Assembly (NCBI GenBank): GCA_027315225.1
Contig: DAHUYJ010000005.1
Location: 1 to 48,635 of the forward strand
DNA: 48,635 nucleotides
Direction of reading: 5' to 3'
Source of the DNA: Candidatus Saccharimonadota bacterium
Lineage (GTDB): Bacteria; Patescibacteriota; Saccharimonadia; Saccharimonadales; UBA4665
This document shows, one piece after another, positions 23,596 to 31,757 of this stretch. The notes under the pieces were generated by a model. It searched no databases. It was not told the origin of the DNA and worked only from the letters and a program-made list of their open reading frames with translations. A program made the position numbers and the translations under genes. Position 1 is the first letter of the stretch, and every line of letters starts with the position of its first letter.

Positions 23596-25115
23596 TTATC
23601 CCCGACAATTACCGGCTTAATTATCCTGCGCGCAACATTATTTACCTTGATTACTGTGGTATTCGGCCAGTACCAGCTCTTGTCGCTGCGAACTATGAAT
23701 GAGAAAACGCCGCCGCCGTCCAGAAACAGGACTAATACCGCCACAGCTATAAAGGCCTTGCTGAGGCTGGCCTTTGAGCCGCGATAACTACGAAACCAAA
23801 GGCTGAGGGCCCGGCCAGCCATAGCAGCTACCAGAAGCAATATAGGTACCAGGTAGCGTCCGTTCATATTTTCCAAAACGGCAGTGTGCTTGTACGTAGC
23901 GTACCCTTTGATAAACAGGGAAACCAGGTAGACCGCGCACGTCAGGAGCAAAAAGTTGAGATACGGGTTACGGAACAGCCTTTTGTGCCACCGTATTATC
24001 GCCAGGCTGCCGACAATAGCTATCGCTGCCGCTGCATAGCTGGGAAGCGGCAGCGGCGGGTAATTCATGAATCGTATTGTAGAACCGATCATAGCGGGGC
24101 CGTTAATAGTGAAGAACAGGCGGTACCACATCCAGTAAAACCACTTCCAGGTGTACGAGACTATATTATACTGAGGTGTTTTTGCACCGCTGAGAACCTG
24201 GCGATGATTCTTATAGTTGTAATACCATGGGCTGTAAGCGGAACATTGCTTGACGCTTAAGATTTTGGCACAGTCCGGTACGGCCGCATGGTACTGGACC
24301 AGGTTTACGCCGGCCCGCTGCATAAACATCCCGGTGCTGATGATGAATAGCAGCGGCAGAGTTATTTTTATTGTCCGGGACTGCCTGCGAAAATCTTTCG
24401 TCAGCGAGCGCCATAAACCTTTCAGATCGTGCCAGTACACCCTATATGCTAACACCAGCAAGAACACCACCACGCTGAAAAAGAACGGCAAAAAAGCATA
24501 TTTTTCCAAACTGGCCAACAAACAGACAATGGCCAAAACAGTTAGCGTCTTAAACGAAGGCCGTTTGCGTCGCAATTCATCCATAGCCTGAAATGTCTGC
24601 AGGCATACCCATGCCACGAGCGGAAAGAGCAAGTCGTCATAGCTGACTTGCGCAGCCAATTGCGGCACGATCGGGACCAGGGCAAGCAAAAGGATGCTGA
24701 CATTTGCGAACGCCGGCGAAACGTTAACCCGCAACAGTACGCGGCGGAAGAGCACCAATCCTAAACTAAAAAAGCCAATGTCTATAAACCGCAGCAGGAT
24801 TACCTGGACGGTTTGGCTATGCGTAAAGAGGGCGATAAATCTATAAGGGAAGCTCATCAGGTAGTGATAGAGATAGGAAGGGTCCCGGGCTACCGCGCCA
24901 TAGGCGTCGGCATGGGGCGGCTGGCCACTCAGGAAGGGAAGCCAGTAGTGCGAATACACCTTTATAAGACCGAAGTGGAAGTTCTCGTCGAACGCTTGCG
25001 GGTAAAGCGCCGATAAGGCAATCCAGCCAGACTCCAGTACGAAAAATACCAGGACAAAAACAAAAAAGCGCCTGGAACTCAATAAGGAAATGATTGTATC
25101 ATTGACAGTCCGCAT
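23586..25115 (-). CDS. Polytopic glycosyltransferase-like membrane protein (GT-C-like)
   Basis: A protein of about 509 residues with an N-terminal membrane segment, a short extracytoplasmic loop with P-Q-A-F-D-E-N-F-H (the D-E-x-F-H-type acidic loop typical of GT-C enzymes that use lipid-linked sugars), then ten or more membrane helices and a further loop with paired Cys. No named family can be assigned. ATG 25115 is chosen because TATAAT lies 12 nt upstream; ATG 25190 would give 534 residues. It is convergent with the DPM-like gene and divergent from the flippase-like gene, the expected company for lipid-linked glycan transfer. Confidence 0.75.
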   Translation of the reverse strand: MRTVNDTIISLLSSRRFFVFVLVFFVLESGWIALSALYPQAFDENFHFGLIKVYSHYWLPFLSGQPPHADAYGAVARDPSYLYHYLMSFPYRFIALFTHSQTVQVILLRFIDIGFFSLGLVLFRRVLLRVNVSPAFANVSILLLALVPIVPQLAAQVSYDDLLFPLVAWVCLQTFQAMDELRRKRPSFKTLTVLAIVCLLASLEKYAFLPFFFSVVVFLLVLAYRVYWHDLKGLWRSLTKDFRRQSRTIKITLPLLFIISTGMFMQRAGVNLVQYHAAVPDCAKILSVKQCSAYSPWYYNYKNHRQVLSGAKTPQYNIVSYTWKWFYWMWYRLFFTINGPAMIGSTIRFMNYPPLPLPSYAAAAIAIVGSLAIIRWHKRLFRNPYLNFLLLTCAVYLVSLFIKGYATYKHTAVLENMNGRYLVPILLLVAAMAGRALSLWFRSYRGSKASLSKAFIAVAVLVLFLDGGGVFSFIVRSDKSWYWPNTTVIKVNNVARRIIKPVIVGDKRR

Positions 25116-25188
25116 GCTTACCCGGCAATTATACAGATTATCGCCGCTCTTGTCTTTAATCACAGCGCGGCTGGTCGCTGGACGCGTC

Positions 25189-25217
25189 ATGACCGAGCAG
25201 TCTATATAGTGTAAAAT
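25189..25217 (+). promoter_or_regulatory. Promoter of the flippase-like gene
   Basis: ATGACC (25189-25194), 17-bp spacer, TAAAAT (25212-25217). The ATG at 25220 is too close to be in the transcript, so ATG 25229 with a leader of about 4 nt is preferred. Confidence 0.55.
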
Positions 25218-25228
25218 CAATGTTAACA

Positions 25229-26143
25229 ATGCGCAGAAGACTTCGGCCTATTATCAGTTTGTTCCTGTTGTTCGTGGCGATATCTGTGGGCGTTTATTAT
25301 TTGGCGCACCACAAGAACCTTGTGGACCAGCTGGGCAACACACCCCTTCTTACCACATCCACCGTGCTGCTCCTCTACCTTGGTATATTCGGGGCGCTCC
25401 TACTGATCCTGAGTGCCAGCATCAGGATCTGCAATAGACAGTTCGGGCGGAAAGAGAACGTGCTGCTTAACGCCCATTCGCTATTTATTAATTTTTTCAT
25501 ACCAGGGCAGGGAGGACCGGCATACCGGGGGATCTACTTTTATAAACGTCACGGCTTGAAAGTCCGCAACTATGCCGTGGTCACGCTACTGTACTATGCC
25601 TTTTACGCCGTCATCAGCGTCTTCTTGTTGCTATTGTATGTCAGGCCGCTTTGGCAGACGCTCCTGGGAGTAATTCTGATTGCCGGGGCCTGTATGGTAA
25701 TAATTAAAAAATATTCGAGCCGCGCCAAAATCCATAAAGACGACTTAAACCTGAGCGGCCGTAACGTACTGTATCTGTTGCTGGCCACTGGCCTGCAAAT
25801 AATTATATTTATCGCTATTTATGGCACAGAACTGCACAGCGTTAACAAGCATATAGCGCTCAGCCAAGTAATAACGTACACCGGAACCGCCAACCTAGCT
25901 CTCTTCGTGTCGCTTACGCCTGGTGCTATCGGGATTCGCGAGTCGTTCCTGATTTTTACCGAGCATCTCAACCACATAAGCAGCGCCAATATAGTAATAG
26001 CGAATGTGATTGACCGCTCTGTTTACCTGGCCTTTTTGTTATTGCTGATGGTCCTGACGGTCGTGTTACACCTAAAAGGCCGGCTGCAATTGAAGAAATT
26101 GCCGCTGCTAATAAAACAAAGTCTCAAACAACCTGATGCTTGA
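25229..26143 (+). CDS. UPF0104/LPG-synthase-TM-type (AglD-like) membrane protein
   Basis: A 304-residue membrane protein with eight or so helices and the lysylphosphatidylglycerol-synthase transmembrane (UPF0104) pattern: SIRICNRQFG, LINFFIPGQGGPAYRGIYFYKRHG, and GAIGIRESFL near residue 230. The family includes bacterial LPG flippases and archaeal AglD, which transfers the last sugar of an N-glycan. No soluble synthetase domain is attached. Context with DPM-like and GT-C-like genes favours a role in lipid-linked glycan assembly. ATG 25229 is preferred over 25220 from the -10 position. Confidence 0.82.
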   Translation: MRRRLRPIISLFLLFVAISVGVYYLAHHKNLVDQLGNTPLLTTSTVLLLYLGIFGALLLILSASIRICNRQFGRKENVLLNAHSLFINFFIPGQGGPAYRGIYFYKRHGLKVRNYAVVTLLYYAFYAVISVFLLLLYVRPLWQTLLGVILIAGACMVIIKKYSSRAKIHKDDLNLSGRNVLYLLLATGLQIIIFIAIYGTELHSVNKHIALSQVITYTGTANLALFVSLTPGAIGIRESFLIFTEHLNHISSANIVIANVIDRSVYLAFLLLLMVLTVVLHLKGRLQLKKLPLLIKQSLKQPDA

Positions 26144-26194
26144 GCCTCGGGAAGGGTACTGATGGTGCCTGCCGCCACTCCACTTACAGGAATA

Positions 26195-26228
26195 AACTAG
26201 AGGACTCTTGTTATAGAGTCCTCTAGTT
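26195..26228. terminator. Perfect 14-bp inverted repeat between convergent genes
   Basis: Arms 26195-26208 and 26215-26228 are exact reverse complements (AACTAGAGGACTCT), with loop TGTTAT. It lies 51 bp after the flippase-like stop and 29 bp from the stop of the opposing SPW gene. No U-run follows on either strand. It is the strongest hairpin I found outside the riboswitch, probably a bidirectional end or mRNA 3' cap. Confidence 0.65.
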
Positions 26229-26256
26229 CGAGTAGGCCCGTAGGCCGTGCGCTGTT

Positions 26257-26610
26257 TTAGGCACCTGCATGATGCTCGCGTTGGACTTCGCTAATTTCTA
26301 CGCCGTCCCACGTAGCAAGGATGAAGGCAACCACTGCAAAGATAGCCTGGTTCCAAGCTGCAGCAGTGCTAACGGTAAACGCGAACGCTGCTATAAAGAG
26401 CCATATAGCTGCCAGTGCGGTCACCCAGCTTGGGAATGTGTTAGTCCAGAACAACTGCACTAAGCCCGCTACCGCCATTACGCCGCCGACTATTAATATA
26501 TTAACCAATGCGGCGCCGGTTATCGAGATAGCCAGTGGCGACAGGAGCAACCAAGCTCCGACGACTATAGTAAGCACGCTTGCTACTCTTGACTGAGATA
26601 GACTTTGCAT
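26257..26610 (-). CDS. SPW-repeat membrane protein
   Basis: A 117-residue protein with four short hydrophobic helices arranged as two two-helix repeats, each with LLLSP... or W-x-x-A-L-A-A-I-W type residues, and Trp-containing turns (FPSWVTAL, AAAWNQAI). This matches SPW-repeat proteins, whose function is not known. AAGGGGG lies 6 nt before the ATG and TACAAT 26 nt upstream. It converges on the flippase-like gene across the 14-bp inverted repeat. Confidence 0.82.
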   Translation of the reverse strand: MQSLSQSRVASVLTIVVGAWLLLSPLAISITGAALVNILIVGGVMAVAGLVQLFWTNTFPSWVTALAAIWLFIAAFAFTVSTAAAWNQAIFAVVAFILATWDGVEISEVQREHHAGA

Positions 26611-26716
26611 AAATCCCCCTTAGATTTAATTGTAGCGTTACTTTTAATAATTAATTCCGCTTAAGACCCATACCTCCTTTCTGGTACCTATCTTAGCCAA
26701 CCGGCTGTTTTCACAC

Positions 26717-26732
26717 TATGAAAACGATCACA
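26717..26732 (+). promoter_or_regulatory. Crp-like operator before the site-2 protease
   Basis: TATGA-N6-TCACA matches eight of ten bases of the CRP consensus TGTGA-N6-TCACA. It overlaps another dyad, TTTTCA-CACTA-TGAAAA, and a TTCACA-17-GAATAA promoter-like pair. One or both may be operators for the two Crp/Fnr regulators in this window. Confidence 0.4.
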
Positions 26733-26803
26733 GAATAATCGTGCGCTACTCGGTTATTATTCCTTTACTGACAGCCCCCGACAGGCAAGACAAGGAGCTC
26801 GAT

Positions 26804-27928
26804 ATGGGCAGAAAATATTTCGTAGTGGGGACGTTCTTTGGCATTCAATTGCGTATTGATTATTCGTGGTTTGTCATATTCGCACTAATAGCGTGGACGG
26901 TTATTACGGGCTATTTACCTTCGTACTGGAAGGGGCTCTCCGCATGGGAACTGGTCGTAGCCGGGTTGGCTGTGACTGTTATTTTCTTCGCTTCCGTTGT
27001 CGCTCATGAGTATGCCCACTCTTTAGTTGCTAACCGTCGAGGCCTACGGATACGGCGCATCACACTATTTATATTCGGCGGGGCTTCGGAACTGCAGCAT
27101 GAGCCGGAAGACGCCCGTACCGAACTGCTTATGACCGTTGCGGGCCCGCTGACCAGCCTGGTGATCGCCGGTTTATCCGCACTGCTGTGGTTACTAGCGC
27201 GCCACTGGCACATAACGGCTCTGGAAATAGTGAGCCAACCAGTGGCAGTATTAAACCTCGTAGTCGGCTTGTTCAACCTGGTACCGGCCTACCCCCTGGA
27301 CGGTGGCCGTATCCTACGGTCAACTATCTGGCTTATCCGCAAGGACTTTCTGTCAGCGACCCGGACGGCCACGAGTGCGGGGCTGGTTTTCTCATATGCC
27401 ATGATGGCCACCGGCGTAATCGAAATTATTAGCGGATACCTTATCAATGGACTTTGGATAATTATTATCGCTTACTTCTTGAACCAGTCGACGCGTTTCA
27501 GTTACGCCCAGGCGCTGCATGAAAAAATCCTGGCCAAGGTCCGGGTCAGCAGTCTGTTAAGTGATCGTTTTGTAACTGTGCCGGCGGGCATCTCCGTGGA
27601 TACTTTCCTTAACGACTTCGTTCTGAAGTACAAGCTTTATGATTTCCTGGTGACTGACGAGCATGGTGACGTTACTGGAATTATTGAATTTTCGCGGGTT
27701 AGCCAGTTAAATAACTCGAGGTTGCGTACGCATATAGACAATTACGTCCAGCCGCTGACAAAGGCCCTGGTTCTTAAGCCTGACGACTTGGCCGTCAAGG
27801 CGTTCCGTATCATGCAATCGCACAACCTGGACATCCTGCCGGTTATGTCTGGCGACAAGTTGCTCGGGATTGTTATAAGAAGGTATCTAGACGACTATTT
27901 GTTAGTACATAAACTGCAGCACCAGTAA
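26804..27928 (+). CDS. Site-2 protease (M50) with CBS module
   Basis: A 374-residue intramembrane zinc metalloprotease. H68-E-Y-A-H72 gives two zinc ligands and the catalytic Glu; N-L-V-P-A-Y-P-L-D-G-G-R near residue 175 gives the third ligand. About six membrane helices end near residue 225, followed by two CBS repeats (about 245-300 and 310-365) that bind adenine nucleotides in relatives. Site-2 proteases release membrane-bound regulators or clear signal-peptide remnants. Start ATG 26804 is preferred over 26741 because AAGGAG lies 6 nt upstream. The CCA-adding enzyme follows 21 bp later. Confidence 0.93.
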   Translation: MGRKYFVVGTFFGIQLRIDYSWFVIFALIAWTVITGYLPSYWKGLSAWELVVAGLAVTVIFFASVVAHEYAHSLVANRRGLRIRRITLFIFGGASELQHEPEDARTELLMTVAGPLTSLVIAGLSALLWLLARHWHITALEIVSQPVAVLNLVVGLFNLVPAYPLDGGRILRSTIWLIRKDFLSATRTATSAGLVFSYAMMATGVIEIISGYLINGLWIIIIAYFLNQSTRFSYAQALHEKILAKVRVSSLLSDRFVTVPAGISVDTFLNDFVLKYKLYDFLVTDEHGDVTGIIEFSRVSQLNNSRLRTHIDNYVQPLTKALVLKPDDLAVKAFRIMQSHNLDILPVMSGDKLLGIVIRRYLDDYLLVHKLQHQ

Positions 27929-27949
27929 CCATGTTATGCAGGGCCATTC

Positions 27950-29389
27950 ATGAGTGATGATTATGATTTAGCACAATACGCGTCAGAAATACTCGGGAAA
28001 AACGGGTTCGAGGCATATATTGTCGGCGGTGCAGTCAGGGACTTGTGGCTGGGACTGCAGCCTAAGGATTTCGACCTGGCTACTGATGCCCAGCCCCTCC
28101 AGGTTATGGCTATAGAGGAATTCAGGCAGTCTATGCACAAGGACACGGCCCAAGCATTTGGTATCACCAGAGTGCGCCTCTCGCATGGCAGGCTGCACGG
28201 CGAACTGGAGATCGCAACGTTCAGGAAAGACCTTGAGGCGCATCGCGGCAGGAAGGCAACCAGGGTCGCTTTTGCCGGCCTGAAAGATGATGTCCTGCGC
28301 CGTGACCTTACTATTAATGCGTTGGCCCTTAACCCCGTTACCGGGCAGCTTATCGACTACGTCAACGGTGTGGATGATCTCCGCGCCAAGCTTATCCGCT
28401 TTATCGGCAATCCCGGACAACGTATCCGTGAAGACCCGCTTCGCATTATGCGGGCCATACGGTTCAAAACTCACCTAGGGTTCACCTACGAACCGGCCAC
28501 GGCCAGGGCTATCAGGAAAGCCGTAAAGCAGGGATGCATAGAAGTCATTGCGACCGACCGGCTTCGGGATGAACTTACCAGGCTTTTGATACACTCTAGC
28601 CGATACCAGGCGGTGTTGGATCTTGACGCACTTGGTATTTTGGAACGGGTTTTGCCGGAGGTCACGGCAGGCAAGGGAGTCAAGCAACCTCCGCAATTCC
28701 ACACCGAGGGGGACGTCTGGCAGCACCAACTGATGGTGCTCGGCTATTTGCCGCCAGACCCAAGCAAGCGGCTGGCCTGGGCTGCCCTGTTACATGATAT
28801 AGGCAAGCCACCCACCGCTACTGAACCGCATGACTCCGGTGACCGCATACGGTTTAACAGACACTATGCCGTTGGGGCAGAGATAGCTAAGACAGCCTTG
28901 CGAAGGCTGCGGTTCTCCAACCGCGATATTAGCGATATCGCCTGGATGGTCTACAACCATATGGCCATTGACGACTTGCCAGTTATGAGACCCGGACACC
29001 AGAGGCGCATGTTAGGGCACCCCGCTTTTAAAGACCTCATGGAATTGCATAGGGCCGATGCGGCCGCCAGCTGGCGTCCCGGCCAGACACGTCACGATAA
29101 AAAACCCCGCTTTCCGGATATCGAACGGCTTTGGCGGGAGTACCGCGCAAAGACACCCCGGCATCGTCAGCCCTCGCTCAAGCGTGATATGGGTATTGAC
29201 GGCCAATGGTTAATGCAAAAATTCGGCACGGAGTTCGGCCTGTCTCCGGGGCCGCTAGTCGGAAGGATCCTGGAGTCGTTAGAAGAATGGTACCAGGACG
29301 AAGGCGTCCGTGATAAGAAAACCTACCTGGCCAAAGCCCGTCAATTGTTGCAAAAAGAAACGGGCCGCCCAAGCCCCCGCTCCTTGTAG
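27950..29389 (+). CDS. CCA-adding enzyme / PcnB-like nucleotidyltransferase with HD domain
   Basis: A 479-residue protein with a class II nucleotidyltransferase head: GGAVRDLWLGLQPKDFDLATD holds the catalytic D-x-D, RRDLTINALA and REDPLRIMRAIRF mark the neck, and an HD domain follows near residues 275-340 with LLHDIGKP. This layout fits bacterial CCA tRNA nucleotidyltransferases with an HD phosphohydrolase, or poly(A) polymerases; the two cannot be told apart by eye, though CCA addition would be essential here if no other copy exists. The basic tail after 400 is extra. It is 21 bp after the site-2 protease and converges on the Crp-like gene. Confidence 0.9.
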   Translation: MSDDYDLAQYASEILGKNGFEAYIVGGAVRDLWLGLQPKDFDLATDAQPLQVMAIEEFRQSMHKDTAQAFGITRVRLSHGRLHGELEIATFRKDLEAHRGRKATRVAFAGLKDDVLRRDLTINALALNPVTGQLIDYVNGVDDLRAKLIRFIGNPGQRIREDPLRIMRAIRFKTHLGFTYEPATARAIRKAVKQGCIEVIATDRLRDELTRLLIHSSRYQAVLDLDALGILERVLPEVTAGKGVKQPPQFHTEGDVWQHQLMVLGYLPPDPSKRLAWAALLHDIGKPPTATEPHDSGDRIRFNRHYAVGAEIAKTALRRLRFSNRDISDIAWMVYNHMAIDDLPVMRPGHQRRMLGHPAFKDLMELHRADAAASWRPGQTRHDKKPRFPDIERLWREYRAKTPRHRQPSLKRDMGIDGQWLMQKFGTEFGLSPGPLVGRILESLEEWYQDEGVRDKKTYLAKARQLLQKETGRPSPRSL

Positions 29390-29390
29390 C

Positions 29391-30038
29391 TTACTGGCTA
29401 TTACTAAGTTCTTCTTCGATGCTGGACAGATTCCGTACGACAATGCTCTTGTGCGTAATGCTCACCAGGCCCTTGCTTTTGAGCTTGTGCAATTCCCGGC
29501 TGATGGTCTCGCGCGATAAGCCGGCCCGGGCAGCCAATTCGGTCTCCGAAAGTTCAAGTGCATACCCTGACGGCCCTTTCTTGCCAAAGCGGCGGCAAGC
29601 CACAATGAGCTCGAAGATAGTTCTGGTCCGGGCGGATCCGCCCATCAGCAACGCCATGCGTCGCAACAGCCCGTCTGTCCCCATGTAGACGCGGCTCAGC
29701 AGGTCGTACAGGACGTCATGGTTGGCCTTCAGGAAATCAATCGTGTCAGAGGCGGGCGCCTGTCTCAAAGACACGTCCGTTATTGCCTCGAAGAAGTACT
29801 CGTTCGGTGTCCCATTAATGGCCCAATTCATAGGGAAAAAAGCCGGCGGCTTGAAGACGTTCACAACAATCTCGTCGCCATGTTTTGTGATATCGTATTG
29901 ACTGACGTCTCCCTCAATAAGGTGAAATATCCCGGTTGGAGGATCACCTTGATAAATCAGGATCTGCCCTCTTTTGAAGTGTCTCAAAGGGTACTGTGCA
30001 AAAAAGTTTTCTATCTCCCGTGCAACACCGACCTTCAT
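29391..30038 (-). CDS. Crp/Fnr-family regulator A
   Basis: A 215-residue regulator: cyclic-nucleotide-binding-like beta roll (residues 12-115), long dimerisation helix (about 118-145) and winged helix-turn-helix. The recognition helix L-S-R-E-T-I-S-R-E-L-H-K-L carries Arg-Glu-x-x-x-Arg as in CRP and Glu-x-x-Ser-Arg as in FNR. The cAMP phosphate-binding GE-loop is replaced by AFFPMNWAI, and there are no clustered Cys for an Fe-S cluster, so the signal is unknown. It is a paralogue of regulator B at 33517. Divergent promoter region with a CRP-like dyad at 30098-30113. Confidence 0.9.
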   Translation of the reverse strand: MKVGVAREIENFFAQYPLRHFKRGQILIYQGDPPTGIFHLIEGDVSQYDITKHGDEIVVNVFKPPAFFPMNWAINGTPNEYFFEAITDVSLRQAPASDTIDFLKANHDVLYDLLSRVYMGTDGLLRRMALLMGGSARTRTIFELIVACRRFGKKGPSGYALELSETELAARAGLSRETISRELHKLKSKGLVSITHKSIVVRNLSSIEEELSNSQ

Positions 30039-30097
30039 AGTGGACTGTCTCTCCCTGATTACATCGATAATAACACCAATGGCCGGTATTGGGTGAG

Positions 30098-30113
30098 TGT
30101 GATTTGCTACACA
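30098..30113 (+). promoter_or_regulatory. CRP-consensus-like dyad
   Basis: TGTGA-TTTGCT-ACACA matches nine of ten bases of TGTGA-N6-TCACA. It lies between the Crp-like gene A (leftward, start 30038) and the phosphoribosyltransferase (rightward), so it may be an autoregulatory or shared operator. Confidence 0.55.
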
Positions 30114-30192
30114 GGGACTTTTTGCGCCGATTCACCGACATACGTAAATAAACGTGACTTAATAGTTAGTGAAGGCTGGTAGGGCCAGACGA

Positions 30193-30204
30193 TGATATTT
30201 ATCG
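30193..30204 (+). promoter_or_regulatory. FNR-like box TGAT-ATTT-ATCG before the PRTase
   Basis: TGAT-N4-ATCG matches the Crp/Fnr half-site pattern TGA-Y-N4-R-TCA with one change. The same central ATTT is found in the boxes at 33427 and 40571. It ends 30 bp before the start of the phosphoribosyltransferase gene. Confidence 0.45.
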
Positions 30205-30234
30205 AACCGTTATCGGCCGAAAGAGGTAAGAGCC

Positions 30235-30879
30235 ATGGTATATGATAATCGTCAGGACAGCGGACGGCGACTCGGACACCTATTGTGCCGCTTCAGGCAC
30301 GAGGTAGTGGTCGTGCTGGCGTTGCCGCGTGGAGGCGTGGTTATCGGAGCGGAAGTGGCGCGCATGCTGCTTGCACCCCTAGGCCTGGTGCTGGTGCGCA
30401 AGGTCGGCCACCCCGGCAATCCGGAATACGCTATTGGCGCCATAGCCGAGGACGGCCCCGCCGTATACAACGAAAACGAGGTCTCGCTCGTCGACGCAGC
30501 ATGGCTCAAGCACGCTGAAGCGGCTGCCCGCAAACTGATTGCAGATCGTCGTAAGATCTATTATGGCAGCGACTTTACGCCGCCAACCATCGAGGATAAG
30601 ACGATCATTATAGTAGACGACGGGATAGCTACAGGGTTGACGATGGAGGCCGCTTTGCGGGCTGTCAGGCTGCATCATCCGCGCAAAATTATAGCCGCCG
30701 CGCCTGTTGCGCCGCAGGATAGTATTGATATGCTGGCAGAGCTCGCCGATGAAATTGTCATAGCCGACAGCCCAAAGCATTTTCTGGGATCGGTCGGTGC
30801 CCACTACCGGCAATTTGAGCAAGTTGATGACGAAGAGGTCAAAAAGTTACTGAGGGAGGTTCAGGATGAACTGCTCTGA
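30235..30879 (+). CDS. Phosphoribosyltransferase-domain protein
   Basis: A 214-residue type I phosphoribosyltransferase-fold protein with the PRPP-binding loop T-I-I-I-V-D-D-G-I-A-T-G near residue 125, an early LPRGGV segment and VRKVGHP. Such stand-alone PRTases are common in stress or dormancy regulons (for instance beside DosR-regulated genes in mycobacteria) and their substrate is mostly unknown. AGAGGT lies before the ATG. It is 12 bp upstream of the baeRF gene, so the two form an operon probably under the Crp-like or FNR-like boxes. Confidence 0.88.
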   Translation: MVYDNRQDSGRRLGHLLCRFRHEVVVVLALPRGGVVIGAEVARMLLAPLGLVLVRKVGHPGNPEYAIGAIAEDGPAVYNENEVSLVDAAWLKHAEAAARKLIADRRKIYYGSDFTPPTIEDKTIIIVDDGIATGLTMEAALRAVRLHHPRKIIAAAPVAPQDSIDMLAELADEIVIADSPKHFLGSVGAHYRQFEQVDDEEVKKLLREVQDELL

Positions 30880-30891
30880 ACGGGGGTTGGT

Positions 30892-31755
30892 ATGATTCGT
30901 CTGCCGACCAAGTCTGATTACGAAAAATTGCAGGGCTTTGATGGGCTGTTCTGCGTTTCTGTATATGTGCCCTACATAGAACCTGATACGGATACTGCGG
31001 CAAACCCCAATAGGATCAGGCTAAAAAACCTGCTGAAGGAGACCAGGACGGCACTCAAGTCCGCAGGGGTTAAGGAGCGGGATATAAGTGCGACGGTCAA
31101 ACCGGCTCAAGCACTGGTTAAGCGGCGGGGGTTCTGGCCTCCGTTGCGCCACGAGAGTATCGTCCTATTCATGCATCCACGGATGTTCCGCTACTATTAC
31201 CTTCCTGCCGGGACCACGCCATACCTCATGACGGTCCAGAAGGGTTTTAACCTTAGGCCTTTACGCCGGGTGCTGGAAAACAATCGGCAGTATTTCGTCC
31301 TGGCCTTAAGCCATAAAAACGTCCGTCTTTACAGGGGCGACCGTTATGGTGTGCAGCTTATACGCCTTAAAAATATGCCGACTGACCTCAAAGAGACTTT
31401 GGGAATTGATGAATATCCCAAGTGGCACGAGACCCACACTATCGCACCGGTTAACCATGGAAGGGTGTCAGAAGCCCACCATGGCCAATATAATGTTTCC
31501 CAGACCGACAAGGAAATGCTGCTGGCGTTCTTTCGCCGCATAGACAACCGGGTGAGTTCGTTCCTGTCAAAAGGCCACCAGGGGGCGCCATTGATCATAG
31601 CCGGAGTGGATTATTTGCTGCCCATCTACCGACGTATTAATACTTATCCGGGTCTTTTTCACAGCAGCATTACCGGAAACCTGGAACGAATGCGCCATCA
31701 GGCAATAAGGCAGAAGGCCTGGGCATTAATCAGCAGCAAAAGCACCCCAGCTTAA
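30892..31755 (+). CDS. baeRF-like protein (archaeo-eukaryotic release-factor fold)
   Basis: A 287-residue soluble protein with the bacterial aeRF1-like layout: CVSVYVPY near residue 23, NRIRLKNLLKE, a VLFMHPRMFRYYYLPAG block near 95, and YFVLALSHKNVRLYRGDRYG near 140, then a helix-rich C-terminal part with a DYLLPIYRRI segment. These are marks of baeRF families, ribosome-associated or ribosome-rescue-like proteins often linked with hibernation. GGGGG is 5 nt before the ATG. It pairs with the PRTase and faces the PH-PNPOx gene with a 2-bp gap. Confidence 0.82.
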   Translation: MIRLPTKSDYEKLQGFDGLFCVSVYVPYIEPDTDTAANPNRIRLKNLLKETRTALKSAGVKERDISATVKPAQALVKRRGFWPPLRHESIVLFMHPRMFRYYYLPAGTTPYLMTVQKGFNLRPLRRVLENNRQYFVLALSHKNVRLYRGDRYGVQLIRLKNMPTDLKETLGIDEYPKWHETHTIAPVNHGRVSEAHHGQYNVSQTDKEMLLAFFRRIDNRVSSFLSKGHQGAPLIIAGVDYLLPIYRRINTYPGLFHSSITGNLERMRHQAIRQKAWALISSKSTPA

Positions 31756-31757
31756 AC

